Assembly (NCBI GenBank): GCA_015258065.1
Contig: JABZIZ010000024.1
Coordinates: 1 to 30,388, forward strand
Source: Lachnospiraceae bacterium
GTDB lineage: Bacteria > Bacillota > Clostridia > Lachnospirales > Lachnospiraceae
Direction of reading: 5' to 3'
DNA: 30,388 nt
Shown: piece after piece, positions 22,308 to 30,290 of the stretch
Layout of the letters: each line of letters starts with the position of its first letter
Numbering within the stretch: the stretch's first letter is position 1
Position numbers and translations under genes: made by a program
Notes under the pieces: model-generated
What the model was told of the DNA's origin: nothing
The model's database searches: none
What the model saw: the letters and a program-made list of their open reading frames with translations, nothing else

Positions 22308-23969
22308 ATGGTGGAAGAGATTGCAAAGATGATTGCAGAGGGAAGGGGACAGGAGGCTGCGCAGGCGATCCGAAGGGCAAAGCAGGAAGGGAAAGCGGGA
22401 AGCGACTGGATCGTTCTGGAAGCGGAGCTTGCGGTGACGGAAGGAAGGATCGAAGAAGCAAGAAGACTCCTGGCGGAAGGGCTGGAACAGGATCCGGAGC
22501 ATAGCGAGTTTTTTGTCGTACTGGGCGAAACCTACTCGTTTGAAAATAGCAATCTTGCCTATCTCTGCTTTGAACAGGCACTTCTTTATTGCCAAACAGA
22601 GGAAGACGAGGAAATGATCTGCGCCGCCATGGAAGAAATGCGCAAACGGTGCGGATTTCGTGTCAGAGAAACCTCCTTCCTCATCGTTTCCTATAACGAC
22701 AGAGAACTCATGAAAGAGTGTGTGTCGGCAATTCGAAAGAGTGTACGGCGGGGGACTTACGAGATTGTCGTGGTAGACAACCGGTCTACGGACGGCGTGC
22801 AGAAATGGTTGCGAGACCAGCTGGACATTCGGCTGATTGAGAACGGTAGGAACGTCGGTTATCCGACCGGAATGAATATCGCCTATCGCGCGTGCAGGAA
22901 GGAAAACGACATCTTTATGCTGAATAACGATGCCGTTCTGACACCGAATGCTTATTTTTGGCTTCGGATGGCTCTTTATGCAGGAAGAGAGGTCGGCGCA
23001 GTCGGCCCCATGAGCAACGAAGCATCCGGACAGACCATTTCCCCTGTGCCGGGGACGATGGAGGAGACCTTTCTTTTGGCAAAAGGAATCAATCTTCCCT
23101 CCGAAAACCCCTGCGAAGAAGCACTGAGCCTGACCGGATTTGCGGTTTTGATCGGAGCGGAGGCAGCAAAAAGCGTCTCCATGGAAAAAGACATCATGGA
23201 CGACCGGTATTCTCCCGCCTACTTTGAGGACGATGACCTCAGTGTGCGCATTTTATATGCAGGCTATCGCAATCGAATCGTACACAACGCCCTCGTCTAT
23301 CACAAGGGAGGGAGCGGGTTTCCGGAGAAAGGCGAAGGGGCGAACAAGGGGTACTGCGGGACTTTGGAGGAAGGCGAAGGGCTGCACAAGGGGGGCAGCG
23401 AAGTTCCGGAGGGTAATGTCAAAGGAGAAGAGGAGAAAGTCCCGGCGCAAGCCAAGATGGAATTGCTGCAAAAGAGTAGAAAGCAGTTCGTGGATAAATG
23501 GGGCTTTGATATCTGGGCTTATAAGGGGGTATGGACAGATTTTGCGGATGTCATTGACAAGGAGCAAAACGCACCGATTCGCATTCTGGAACTGGACTGC
23601 GGGATGGGAGCCAATTTGTGCTACCTGCAATACCGTTTTCCGGAAAGTGTCTGTGTGGGAATCGACCGGAGTCCGCTGGCGGTCGGGCTGGGGAAGAGAG
23701 CTGCGGATCTTAGGTATGGAGACTGCGAAACCTTTGCCTTTCCCTGGAGAAAACATTCTTTCGATTATATTTTTGCAGTGGATGCGCTCGGGCGGGCGGC
23801 GGACAAGGCCTCTTTTACCGGAAAGCTGGCGAATTATTTAAAGGAAGGCGGATTTCTTGTGATCCACAGCGATCTTTTACAAGACGAAACCATACAGAAC
23901 CTTCTGGGAAAGGAAGGATTTGTCAGAACGGGAAAAGTCGGTGATCTGTGCCGCTACCGTTACCGGTAA
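22308..23969 (+). CDS. TPR - family 2 glycosyltransferase - SAM methyltransferase fusion
   Basis: The 553-aa protein has three modules. Residues 1-115 are helical TPR-like repeats. Residues about 122-335 are a GT2 domain, with FLIVSYNDREL, VVDNRSTDG (155-163), a DxD-like NNDA (206-209), and FEDDDLSVR (306-314). Residues about 385-553 are a SAM-dependent methyltransferase with motif I ILELDCGMGANL (426-437) and FDYIFAVDAL (485-494). The GT and MT parts are joined by a Gly/Glu/Lys linker made by a 42-bp repeat. Such fusions are common in surface or flagellin glycan clusters of Clostridia. The ATG at 22308 (AAGGAG 8 bases upstream) is preferred over the ATG at 22233, which has no ribosome site. 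Its 3' end is duplicated (23959-24012). Confidence 0.85.
   Translation: MVEEIAKMIAEGRGQEAAQAIRRAKQEGKAGSDWIVLEAELAVTEGRIEEARRLLAEGLEQDPEHSEFFVVLGETYSFENSNLAYLCFEQALLYCQTEEDEEMICAAMEEMRKRCGFRVRETSFLIVSYNDRELMKECVSAIRKSVRRGTYEIVVVDNRSTDGVQKWLRDQLDIRLIENGRNVGYPTGMNIAYRACRKENDIFMLNNDAVLTPNAYFWLRMALYAGREVGAVGPMSNEASGQTISPVPGTMEETFLLAKGINLPSENPCEEALSLTGFAVLIGAEAAKSVSMEKDIMDDRYSPAYFEDDDLSVRILYAGYRNRIVHNALVYHKGGSGFPEKGEGANKGYCGTLEEGEGLHKGGSEVPEGNVKGEEEKVPAQAKMELLQKSRKQFVDKWGFDIWAYKGVWTDFADVIDKEQNAPIRILELDCGMGANLCYLQYRFPESVCVGIDRSPLAVGLGKRAADLRYGDCETFAFPWRKHSFDYIFAVDALGRAADKASFTGKLANYLKEGGFLVIHSDLLQDETIQNLLGKEGFVRTGKVGDLCRYRYR
23302..23419 (+). repeat. 42-bp minisatellite in the linker of the fusion glycosyltransferase (about 2.8 units)
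   Basis: ACAAGGG starts recur at 23302, 23344 and 23386, exactly 42 bp apart, with GAAGGCGAAGGG inside each unit. It encodes 14-residue units KGGSGFPEKGEGAN, KGYCGTLEEGEGLH and KGGSEVPEG. The repeat joins the GT2 and methyltransferase domains and could vary linker length in frame. Confidence 0.8.
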
Positions 23970-24012
23970 AGGGGAGCCTGTCCCTTTGCAGTCGGTCACC
24001 GGTAAAGGGGAG
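23959..24012 (+). repeat. Duplicated 3' end of the fusion glycosyltransferase, including its stop
   Basis: GTTACCGGTAAAGGGGAG (23959-23976), containing the gene's TAA, recurs as GTCACCGGTAAAGGGGAG (23995-24012). The period is 36 bp, in frame, so a read-through product would end at the copy's TAA 12 codons later. The remainder of the unit is only weakly similar. Confidence 0.8.
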
Positions 24013-24055
24013 ATCCATCTTTGGTTGCCGGTGATGAAGAGACGGCTTCCTTTCC

Positions 24056-25165
24056 TTATTGCATGGCATCCAACCGTTTTCTGGCGGGGGAGTAGGAGCC
24101 GCATTTGCGATAGTAGGACAGGGCGGTTTCCCTCTCCCGGAGCACCTCATAAATGACGCCCATATTGTACCAGGCGCTGTAGGTGTTGGTGCCTTCAATC
24201 GAATAATCCTTCATCTTCGTCGCCTTTTCAAATTCGACTAATGCGCGCTGGAACATGGCGTTGTTCATGTAGATCAGCCCCATGAGAAAGCAGAAGTCGG
24301 CGCGCTTGGCAAAATCATCGTAAACATTCTGCAGTTGCAGCGCCTTCTGGTATTGCTTGAGTTCTAACAGGCAGTAGCCGTAAGACTCGACCATTTCCTG
24401 GACAAAGGCAAGGGAAGGGCGCAGGTCCTTGGTCGCCAGTCCCAGTTCAAAATAATGTGCGGCCAGAGCGTGGTTGTTCAGAACCACATAGCATTTGCCC
24501 ATCTGAAAATAGGTATAGGCGTCTGGACCGTTTTGCGCAAGTGTATCCTGTAGCATGCTCAGATCTCTCTCCGCCTTCTTTTCGCGCAGTCCCTTCTCCT
24601 GATAGCCGCCGTGATAGAAGGTAAGCGGAATTTCAAAATATTTTTGTTTGGGATCATTGGGAGAACTTTCGGAGGCATGGGGGAGGGGAGAAGAGAGAGA
24701 GAACTCCTTGTGAATGGAAGTGACATTCTCATGAATCTTCCCTTCATAATGGTAGAGTCTCTGGTCGTAGAGCCTGCCCACAAATTCATGCATGACGCCG
24801 GAGTTGCCCAGGAAATCGGTATAAGGAGAAATTCTGGTGATCATGCCGATTTGGTCTGCCCGTTCTTCCATCGCCGTCTGCAGACGGGGGAGATGGGCCT
24901 CCACCAGAAATTCATCACAGTCCACCGCCAGGATCCACGGATTGGAAGCCTTGGATGCGGCAAAATTTCTGGCAGCCGAAAAGTCGTTGATCCAGGAAAA
25001 AGAAAAGACCTTGTCAGTGAATTCTTTGGCATAGGAGACGGTTCTGTCGCCGGATCCGGTGTCTACCACCACAATCTCGCTCTGCAGGGGAGAAAGAGAG
25101 CGGAGACATTTCCGAACGTTTTTTTCCTCATTCCTGACAATCATGCAGACGGTAAAAGCAGGCAT
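24056..25165 (-). CDS. Family 2 glycosyltransferase with C-terminal TPR repeats
   Basis: A 369-aa cytosolic protein. The N-terminal GT-A domain (1 to about 190) shows the opening FTVCMIVRNEEKNVRKCL, VVVDTGSGDRT (32-42), WINDFSAARNFA and the metal-binding VDCDEFL (81-87). The rest is helical and TPR-like, e.g. YFQMGKCYVVLNNHALAAHYFE and AWYNMGVIYEV. This architecture resembles the SunS/YwdF-like group that glycosylates peptides or builds surface glycans; the acceptor is unknown. The ATG at 25165 (MPAFTVCMI) with GGGGGA upstream is chosen; the frame extends 57 codons further upstream but without a ribosome site. It converges on the fusion glycosyltransferase gene and diverges from the gene at 25411. 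Confidence 0.85.
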   Translation of the reverse strand: MPAFTVCMIVRNEEKNVRKCLRSLSPLQSEIVVVDTGSGDRTVSYAKEFTDKVFSFSWINDFSAARNFAASKASNPWILAVDCDEFLVEAHLPRLQTAMEERADQIGMITRISPYTDFLGNSGVMHEFVGRLYDQRLYHYEGKIHENVTSIHKEFSLSSPLPHASESSPNDPKQKYFEIPLTFYHGGYQEKGLREKKAERDLSMLQDTLAQNGPDAYTYFQMGKCYVVLNNHALAAHYFELGLATKDLRPSLAFVQEMVESYGYCLLELKQYQKALQLQNVYDDFAKRADFCFLMGLIYMNNAMFQRALVEFEKATKMKDYSIEGTNTYSAWYNMGVIYEVLRERETALSYYRKCGSYSPARKRLDAMQ

Positions 25166-25308
25166 AATGAAATCCCCCAAAATATACGATAAACAATAAA
25201 GACAAACGAAATATAGAAGATAGAAACACGGAATTCTGAAGCAAGCATCCACGGAGTGTCTGATAAAATCGTTTCTACTTTCTATTTTAACATGGAATCC
25301 CCGGTTTA

Positions 25309-25372
25309 GCATCCGCAGGCGTAGAAGGTGTTTCATCTATTTCATACCTGCGGTTGGTTGCATCCCGCAGGC
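25309..25372 (+). promoter_or_regulatory. Competing inverted repeats in the leader of the CgeB-like gene
   Basis: CCGCAGG at 25313-25319 and again at 25365-25371 can each pair with CCTGCGG at 25347-25353, so only one of the two hairpins can form. The outer copies lie in a direct repeat GCATC(C)CGCAGGC. A further dyad, CGGGTAACCCG, follows just before the ribosome site. No T-run is present, so any control would be translational or by protein binding. Confidence 0.4.
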
Positions 25373-25410
25373 TTCGGGTAACCCGGTGAGACCGGATCGG
25401 AGGAACCTGA

Positions 25411-26613
25411 TTGAAAATTTTATTCATGAACTGGAAGAGCTACGGGAATGAGGATTTTCTGGATGCCTGTAAAGAGTTGAAAGAGGCGGGAGAGGATCTG
25501 GAGGTAAAATTATATCCCTTCGAAAATACGGATAAACGAACCGATCCTGCCTTCGAGCAGACGTTTGCGTCTGCGCTGGAGAGAGAAAAACCTGACTTTG
25601 TTTTTTCTTTTAATTTTTACCCCCTCCTCTCCCTGGTCTGTAATCGGGTACAGGTCAAATACGTTTCCTGGGTCTATGACTGTCCGCACATCTCTCTCTA
25701 TTCCTATACCCTGATTCAACCCTGCAACTATGTGTTTGTCTTCGATTCCGATGTTTATGAGACCTTTGCCAGGCAGGGCATTCAGACGGTATATTATCTG
25801 CCGCTGGCTGCGAATGTGAAACGGCTGGATGAGATGGAGGTGACGGGAGAGATCTGGAGAAAATATCAGTCCAGGGTTTCTTTTGTCGGCCAACTCTACC
25901 ACGAGTCGCATACCTTTTATGATCGGATGGAAAAAAAGCTGGATGCCTATACGAGGGGGTATCTGGAAGGTCTGATGCAATCCCAGAAGAAGGTGGACGG
26001 GATCAATTTTATCGAGGAGTGCCTGACACCGGAAATCGAAGCGGGGATGCAGAGGGCCATGCCGCTGATTCCGAATGCGGACGGGGTAGAGACAAGTACC
26101 TATATGTATGCACAGTATGTGATCAATCGCAAAATCACACAGATGGAGCGAAGCGAGATCATTAGAGAGATCGCAGAGAAGGTTCCCGTCACCTTATATA
26201 CGCCGGATGCTTCTTTTGCCGCCCCCGATGTGACACTGCACCCGTCTGTCGATTACTATACGCAGACGCCCTATGTGTATAAGTGTACGGATATCAATTT
26301 GAATTTGACCTTGCGTTCGATTAAAAAAGGCATTCCGCTGCGCATCTTTGATATTATGGGAGCCGGAGGCTTCGTTCTCACCAATTACCAGGAAGACCTG
26401 CTTTCTTTTTTTACACCGGGAGAGGACTTTGTATATTATGAAGACAGACAGGATCTGATGGAGAAAATCGCTTATTATCTGACGCATGAGGAGGAGAGAA
26501 GAGCGATTGCAAAGAGCGGCCATGACAAGGTGAAGGAAAACCATACCTATCTGCTGCGGTTAAAAGAAATCATTCATACAGTTATCAATTCAAAAAGGCA
26601 AACCGATATATGA
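25411..26613 (+). CDS. CgeB-like glycosyltransferase (DUF3880 plus Glyco_trans_1_2 type)
   Basis: The 400-aa cytosolic protein has a GT-B-like layout: an N-terminal DUF3880-like half (MKILFMNWKSYGNEDF, YVSWVYDCPHISLYS, FVFDSDVYETF) and a C-terminal half with LRIFDIMGAGGFVLTNYQEDL and a YYEDRQDLMEKIAYYL tail, as in spore-maturation-protein-CgeB-like glycosyltransferases. The donor and acceptor are unknown. The start is TTG at 25411, because GGAGG at 25399-25403 is 7 bases upstream and the first residues match the family opening; the ATG at 25426 is too far from it. It is followed on the same strand by the HTH gene and glf. Confidence 0.85.
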   Translation: MKILFMNWKSYGNEDFLDACKELKEAGEDLEVKLYPFENTDKRTDPAFEQTFASALEREKPDFVFSFNFYPLLSLVCNRVQVKYVSWVYDCPHISLYSYTLIQPCNYVFVFDSDVYETFARQGIQTVYYLPLAANVKRLDEMEVTGEIWRKYQSRVSFVGQLYHESHTFYDRMEKKLDAYTRGYLEGLMQSQKKVDGINFIEECLTPEIEAGMQRAMPLIPNADGVETSTYMYAQYVINRKITQMERSEIIREIAEKVPVTLYTPDASFAAPDVTLHPSVDYYTQTPYVYKCTDINLNLTLRSIKKGIPLRIFDIMGAGGFVLTNYQEDLLSFFTPGEDFVYYEDRQDLMEKIAYYLTHEEERRAIAKSGHDKVKENHTYLLRLKEIIHTVINSKRQTDI

Positions 26614-26691
26614 TTTGAACTGTTTGGTTGCGTGTTTCGTTTCAAGGATGAAAACGTAAGAGGCGTCAGGGAGTTGACGGAGGAAGCGCGG

Positions 26692-27024
26692 ATGAACAAG
26701 GCAGAGGTTCTCAAGGTCGAAATTCTGCGGCAGTACAAGAGTGTGCGGCAGTTTGCTCTGGAGATGAAGATCCCCTATTCCACACTGGTAACCGCTCTGG
26801 ATCGCGGGATCGGGGGAATGGCATACGGGACAGTGATCATGATGTGTGATAAACTGAATCTGAACCCCGTTGATTTCACTTCGTTAGAAGAGGGCCAGGA
26901 TCTTGGAGAGCGGATTGTGGAAAACAGGGTCATGAGGGACTATCTCAAGTTGAATAAGGTCGGGCGTAAAAAACTGCTCGATTACATGGGCGACCTGGCG
27001 CTGTTGGGGAAATATATTACATGA
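26692..27024 (+). CDS. Small XRE-like helix-turn-helix protein
   Basis: The 110-aa protein has a Cro/CI-type HTH at about residues 15-65: SVRQFALEMKIPYSTLVTALDRG followed by MCDKLNLNPVDF. The C-terminal 40 residues are helical and charged. It is probably a DNA-binding regulator, but its target is unknown. The ATG at 26692 is chosen (GGAGG at 26679-26683, 8 bases upstream) over the start at 26632. Its stop overlaps the glf start as ATGA (27021-27024), so the two are translationally coupled. That suggests the regulator and the galactofuranose gene are made together. Confidence 0.85.
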   Translation: MNKAEVLKVEILRQYKSVRQFALEMKIPYSTLVTALDRGIGGMAYGTVIMMCDKLNLNPVDFTSLEEGQDLGERIVENRVMRDYLKLNKVGRKKLLDYMGDLALLGKYIT

Positions 27025-28262
27025 AGCATTTTGACGATCTGGTGGTAGGTGCGGGACTGTTTGGCTGTGTGTATGCACATGAAATGAGGAGGCAGGGCAG
27101 GAACGTACTGGTCATCGACAAAAGAGATCACGTCGCAGGCAATATTTTTACCAAAGAAATCAGAGGGATTCAGGTGCATGAATACGGTGCGCATATCTTC
27201 CACACTTCCGACCGGGAAGTCTGGGATTATGCGAACCGTTTTTGTATGATGAATCATTATATCAATGCGCCCGTGGCCATCTATCGGGACGAGCTCTACA
27301 ATCTGCCTTTTAACATGAACACTTTTTCCAGGATGTGGCAGATTCGGACGCCTGCAGAAGCGAGGAAGAAGATCGCACAGCAGACGGAGACGGAGATCAG
27401 ACGGATTTTGTCCGGGCGTCTGCACAGACAACCGGACGCGGTCACGGAAGAAGAGGTAAGGGGGTTTGAAGCAGAAAACCTGGAAGAGCAGGGCCTGTCT
27501 CTTGCGGGGAGAGATATTTTTGACAAATTGATCAGGGGTTATACGGAGAAGCAGTGGGGCAGGAAATGTGAGGAGCTGCCTGCTTTTATCATCAAAAGAC
27601 TGCCGTTCCGCTTCGTATATGACAACAATTATTTTAACGATCCCTACCAGGGAATTCCTGTGGGAGGATATACGGCCTTCTGCGAAAAACTGCTGGGACT
27701 TCGCCCGTGCGGAAGCAGGCAGGAGGACGATCTTGCGGGAAGCATTGAAGTCAGATGCAAGACCGATTACCGTGATCTTGTCGTGATGCAGGAAGACGGA
27801 CTTCCTGCAAGGCCGTTTGCCCTGAAAAGCGGGGAGAGGTTTGATCGGCTGATTTATACCGGAGCGGTGGATGCCTTTTTTTCCTACAAAGAAGGGACGT
27901 TGGAATATCGTTCCCTCCGCTTTGAGAAGGAGGATCTGCCGGAGGAGGAGAATTATCAGGGCAATGCCGTAGTCAACTATACGGAGCGGGAGGTGCCTTT
28001 TACCCGCATCATCGAGCACAAGCATTTTGAATTCGGCAAGGGGGCGGGTACCGTGATCACGAGGGAATATCCTGCCTCCTGGAAGAGGGGAGACGAGCCC
28101 TATTATCCGATGAATGACGAGAAGAACAATGCGCTTTTTGCCAGATATATGGAGCGGGCGAAGCGGATGCCGGATGTCATGTTCGGCGGAAGGCTGGGCG
28201 CTTACCGTTATTTCAATATGGATCAGGTGATTCGTACGGCACTGGATGCGGCAAAAAAATAA
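27021..28262 (+). CDS. glf: UDP-galactopyranose mutase
   Basis: This FAD enzyme converts UDP-galactopyranose to UDP-galactofuranose, the donor for galactofuranose in bacterial glycans. The N-terminal FAD-binding fingerprint VVGAGLFGCVYA (8-19), EYGAHIFHTSDREVWDY (54-70), SLAGRDIFDKLIRGYTEKQWGR and the NNYFNDPYQGIPVGGYT segment are clear. At 413 aa it is longer than usual (about 370-390). Extra residues lie around 130-150 (ILSGRLHRQPDAVTEEEV) and in the region after the GGYT segment. The start overlaps the HTH stop (ATGA). It implies galactofuranose in the glycan made by the neighbouring transferases. Confidence 0.95.
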   Translation: MKHFDDLVVGAGLFGCVYAHEMRRQGRNVLVIDKRDHVAGNIFTKEIRGIQVHEYGAHIFHTSDREVWDYANRFCMMNHYINAPVAIYRDELYNLPFNMNTFSRMWQIRTPAEARKKIAQQTETEIRRILSGRLHRQPDAVTEEEVRGFEAENLEEQGLSLAGRDIFDKLIRGYTEKQWGRKCEELPAFIIKRLPFRFVYDNNYFNDPYQGIPVGGYTAFCEKLLGLRPCGSRQEDDLAGSIEVRCKTDYRDLVVMQEDGLPARPFALKSGERFDRLIYTGAVDAFFSYKEGTLEYRSLRFEKEDLPEEENYQGNAVVNYTEREVPFTRIIEHKHFEFGKGAGTVITREYPASWKRGDEPYYPMNDEKNNALFARYMERAKRMPDVMFGGRLGAYRYFNMDQVIRTALDAAKK

Positions 28263-28280
28263 TTTTTTTGAAAAAACCCT

Positions 28281-28307
28281 TAAGCTTTTCGGGATTTCTG
28301 TCGATAA
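28281..28307 (+). promoter_or_regulatory. Sigma-28/SigD-type flagellar promoter for the FliD-like gene
   Basis: TAAG (28281-28284), 15 bp, GTCGATAA (28300-28307) matches the flagellar consensus TAAA-N15-GCCGATAA with one mismatch in each box and the exact spacing. It lies 184 bp before the FliD-like gene, leaving a leader of about 175 nt. The intervening sequence shows no other clear feature. Confidence 0.6.
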
Positions 28308-28490
28308 AAGAAGGGAAAGCAACCAATAGGGATGCTGGTGTGGGGACACGAAACTGATATAAAATCCGAGAAACAGCAAAGAAACGGGGGAGTGGGGCCG
28401 TCTTTGCTGCATTTGCTACATCGTTTTACCTTGAATCCGGTCACGGATGGACCGCAGAACTAAAATTCAGGGAAGAAAGGAGGGAAAACG

Positions 28491-29807
28491 ATGCCAAGTA
28501 TTATCTTGAATAATGCGTATACGCATTATTTGACTTCTTATGCATCTCAGAAAGTTACGCAGTTCGAATCGCATAAAAGAGGCGATTTGCGTAATGTCTG
28601 CCGTTCGATTGTCAGAACCAATCGAAACACTCCCGTCTGTCTTCTCGGTAAAGATGAAGCTTCCAAGGCAAATGCCATTGATCTGAAAGAATTTGTCCGT
28701 ACGCTCAATTCCCAGCTGAACCATCTTGCGGATATTGTGCATGAGAATCCGCTCGGGCAAAAACAGGCGTATTCTTCCAATCCGGAGATCGCCGACGCGG
28801 TTTATATCGGAATGAACGGGGATGAGGCGCCGACCTTTTCTCTGACGGTTCACCAGCTGGCAGCCATCCAGGAGAATATCGGAACCTATTTGAAGCCGGA
28901 AGAGGTGGGATTAAAACCGGGCAACTACGGCTTTCAGGTGCGAGTGGCGGATCAGAATTATGAATTTCAGTTTTCCGTCAAGGAACACGAAAGCAACAGA
29001 GAGGTGCAGGACCGTCTGGTGAGGCTGATGAACAAGGCGAGGATCGGGCTGCACGCAACGACGCTGATCGACGAGGAAGGGAACAGTGCGATTTCCATTA
29101 CCGCACGCAATTCCGGGCGAACCGCCAGAAACGAGTCGATGTTTGAAGTGACGGAGATGCAGGGCGAAGTACAGGAAGGAATTCACCTGGGCGCCACCAC
29201 TTATCTTGGGTTAAACCAGATTGCACAGGACGCAAAGGACGCACAGTTTGAGGTTAACGGGATTTACAAGAGTTCGCCGTCGAATCATTTTAGCGTTTCC
29301 GGGCAATACGAGCTTTTGATCAAAAAAGTCAGCAGCCATGAAGATGAGACCATCATCGGCATTAAGAATGAGGCGGATTCCCTGGTGGATCACGTTCACA
29401 CGCTGGCAAACAGCTACAATACGTTTCTCGACAATGTGGAGCGAATCGGACAAACAAAGGGCTTTAAGTCGGGACAGATTCTGCATGAAACGACAGGACT
29501 GGCAAAGAAGGCGGTAGAGGACAGCGGAGGCTTTGCAGGAATCCGGATGGATGAGTCGGGAAGGTTGCAGGTCGATGAGGATGCCCTGCAGGCGGCTTCC
29601 GGGACGCCGGATGCGGAACTGAACGAAAGAGTGAAACCCCTTAAAACCTTTGCAAAAGCCCTGCGGGAGAGAACGGAGCAGATGGCAATTGATCCGATGC
29701 TCTATATTGCAAGACCGATCGTCGCCTACAAGGCGCCGGGAAGAGAATTCCCGAGTCCTTATATCTCCAGTGAATACAGCGGCATGCTCTATAGCAGTTA
29801 CTGCTGA
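28491..29807 (+). CDS. FliD-like flagellar filament cap / hook-associated protein
   Basis: The 438-aa protein has FliD-like features: an N-terminal helical segment, a region with LTVHQLAAIQ followed by beta-rich YGFQVRVADQNYEFQFSV, LMNKARIGLHATTLIDEEGNSAISITARNSG, then AQFEVNGIYKSSPSNHF and a helical C-terminal part. These correspond to the order of motifs in FliD (HAP2), which caps the growing filament. It is shorter than many FliD proteins, and the C-terminus YSGMLYSSYC is distinctive, so a FliD paralogue is possible. AAGGAGG precedes the ATG. The sigma-28-type promoter upstream supports a late flagellar role, and a strong terminator follows. Confidence 0.75.
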   Translation: MPSIILNNAYTHYLTSYASQKVTQFESHKRGDLRNVCRSIVRTNRNTPVCLLGKDEASKANAIDLKEFVRTLNSQLNHLADIVHENPLGQKQAYSSNPEIADAVYIGMNGDEAPTFSLTVHQLAAIQENIGTYLKPEEVGLKPGNYGFQVRVADQNYEFQFSVKEHESNREVQDRLVRLMNKARIGLHATTLIDEEGNSAISITARNSGRTARNESMFEVTEMQGEVQEGIHLGATTYLGLNQIAQDAKDAQFEVNGIYKSSPSNHFSVSGQYELLIKKVSSHEDETIIGIKNEADSLVDHVHTLANSYNTFLDNVERIGQTKGFKSGQILHETTGLAKKAVEDSGGFAGIRMDESGRLQVDEDALQAASGTPDAELNERVKPLKTFAKALRERTEQMAIDPMLYIARPIVAYKAPGREFPSPYISSEYSGMLYSSYC

Positions 29808-29833
29808 TGGTGCAAAAAAATAGAAAGGCCGTG

Positions 29834-29897
29834 CACCTGCCATAGAAAAGCATTCAGGTGAGTGCAGAAACAATCGCACACCTGTCGTAGAAAAACA
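29834..29897 (+). repeat. Imperfect 19-bp direct repeat downstream of the FliD-like gene
   Basis: CACCTGCCATAGAAAAGCA-like sequence at about 29834-29852 recurs at 29879-29897 as CACCTGTCGTAGAAAAACA. The period is about 45 bp. It lies between the stop and the terminator and has no evident function. Confidence 0.5.
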
Positions 29898-29916
29898 AAA
29901 GAAAAGTGGCGCTAAA

Positions 29917-29948
29917 AACCTGTGCAGAGGACGGCACAGGTTTTTTTT
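29917..29948 (+). terminator. Terminator of the FliD-like gene
   Basis: AACCTGTGC (29917-29925) pairs with GCACAGGTT (29934-29942) and the T-run extends to 29948. It separates the flagellar gene from the tRNA promoter. Confidence 0.92.
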
Positions 29949-29968
29949 GAAAAAATTCAAATTTGTGC

Positions 29969-29997
29969 TTGACAGTAATGGTGACCTTTGATATTAT
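29969..29997 (+). promoter_or_regulatory. Strong promoter of the tRNA-Ser genes
   Basis: A perfect TTGACA (29969-29974), 17 bp, then TATTAT (29992-29997, 5 of 6). Transcription would start about 25 bases before the first tRNA, as expected for a stable-RNA operon. Confidence 0.8.
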
Positions 29998-30029
29998 CTT
30001 TTTTGCGCTTCGAAAACGCGCATCACTTT

Positions 30030-30115
30030 GGAGAGATATCGAAGTGGTCATAACGAGGCGGTCTTGAAAACCGTTTGTCCGCAAGGGCGCGTGGGTTCGA
30101 ATCCCACTCTCTCCG
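30030..30115 (+). tRNA. tRNA-Ser (anticodon UGA)
   Basis: The acceptor stem GGAGAGA (30030-30036) pairs with TCTCTCC (30108-30114), discriminator G at 30115. The anticodon stem GCGGT/ACCGT encloses loop CTTGAAA with anticodon TGA at 30065-30067. A long variable arm (TTTGTCCGCAAGGGCGC region) and the T-arm GTGGGTTCGAATCCCAC mark a class II serine tRNA. CCA is not encoded. Confidence 0.96.
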
Positions 30116-30201
30116 TTCGGACTGGTCCAATCGTCCGCGCTTCGCTATTAAATATAGATCAAACCTAAACCGAAAGGCACGGTTTGTGAATCAACTATCT
30201 T

Positions 30202-30290
30202 GGAGAAGTACTCAAGTGGTCGAAGAGACACCCCTGGAAAGGGTGCAGGTCGTTAATAGCGACGCGAGGGTTCGAATCCCTCCTTCTCCG
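30202..30290 (+). tRNA. tRNA-Ser (anticodon GGA)
   Basis: The acceptor stem GGAGAAG (30202-30208) pairs with CTTCTCC (30283-30289), discriminator G at 30290. The anticodon stem CACCC/GGGTG encloses CTGGAAA with anticodon GGA. The long variable arm (AGGTCGTTAATAGCGACG) and the T-arm AGGGTTCGAATCCCT confirm class II. It is probably co-transcribed with the tRNA 86 bases upstream. CCA is not encoded. Confidence 0.96.

Noticed and set aside
26602..26609. ACCGATAT as a sigma-28 -10 box before the HTH gene
   Set aside because: It lies in the coding end of the CgeB-like gene and no TAAA-like -35 box is present at 14-16 bp.
26982..28412. 476-codon minus-strand open frame opposite glf
   Set aside because: It is the antisense shadow of glf, whose protein is clearly recognisable; the shadow is rich in Arg/His/Leu/Pro with no domain.
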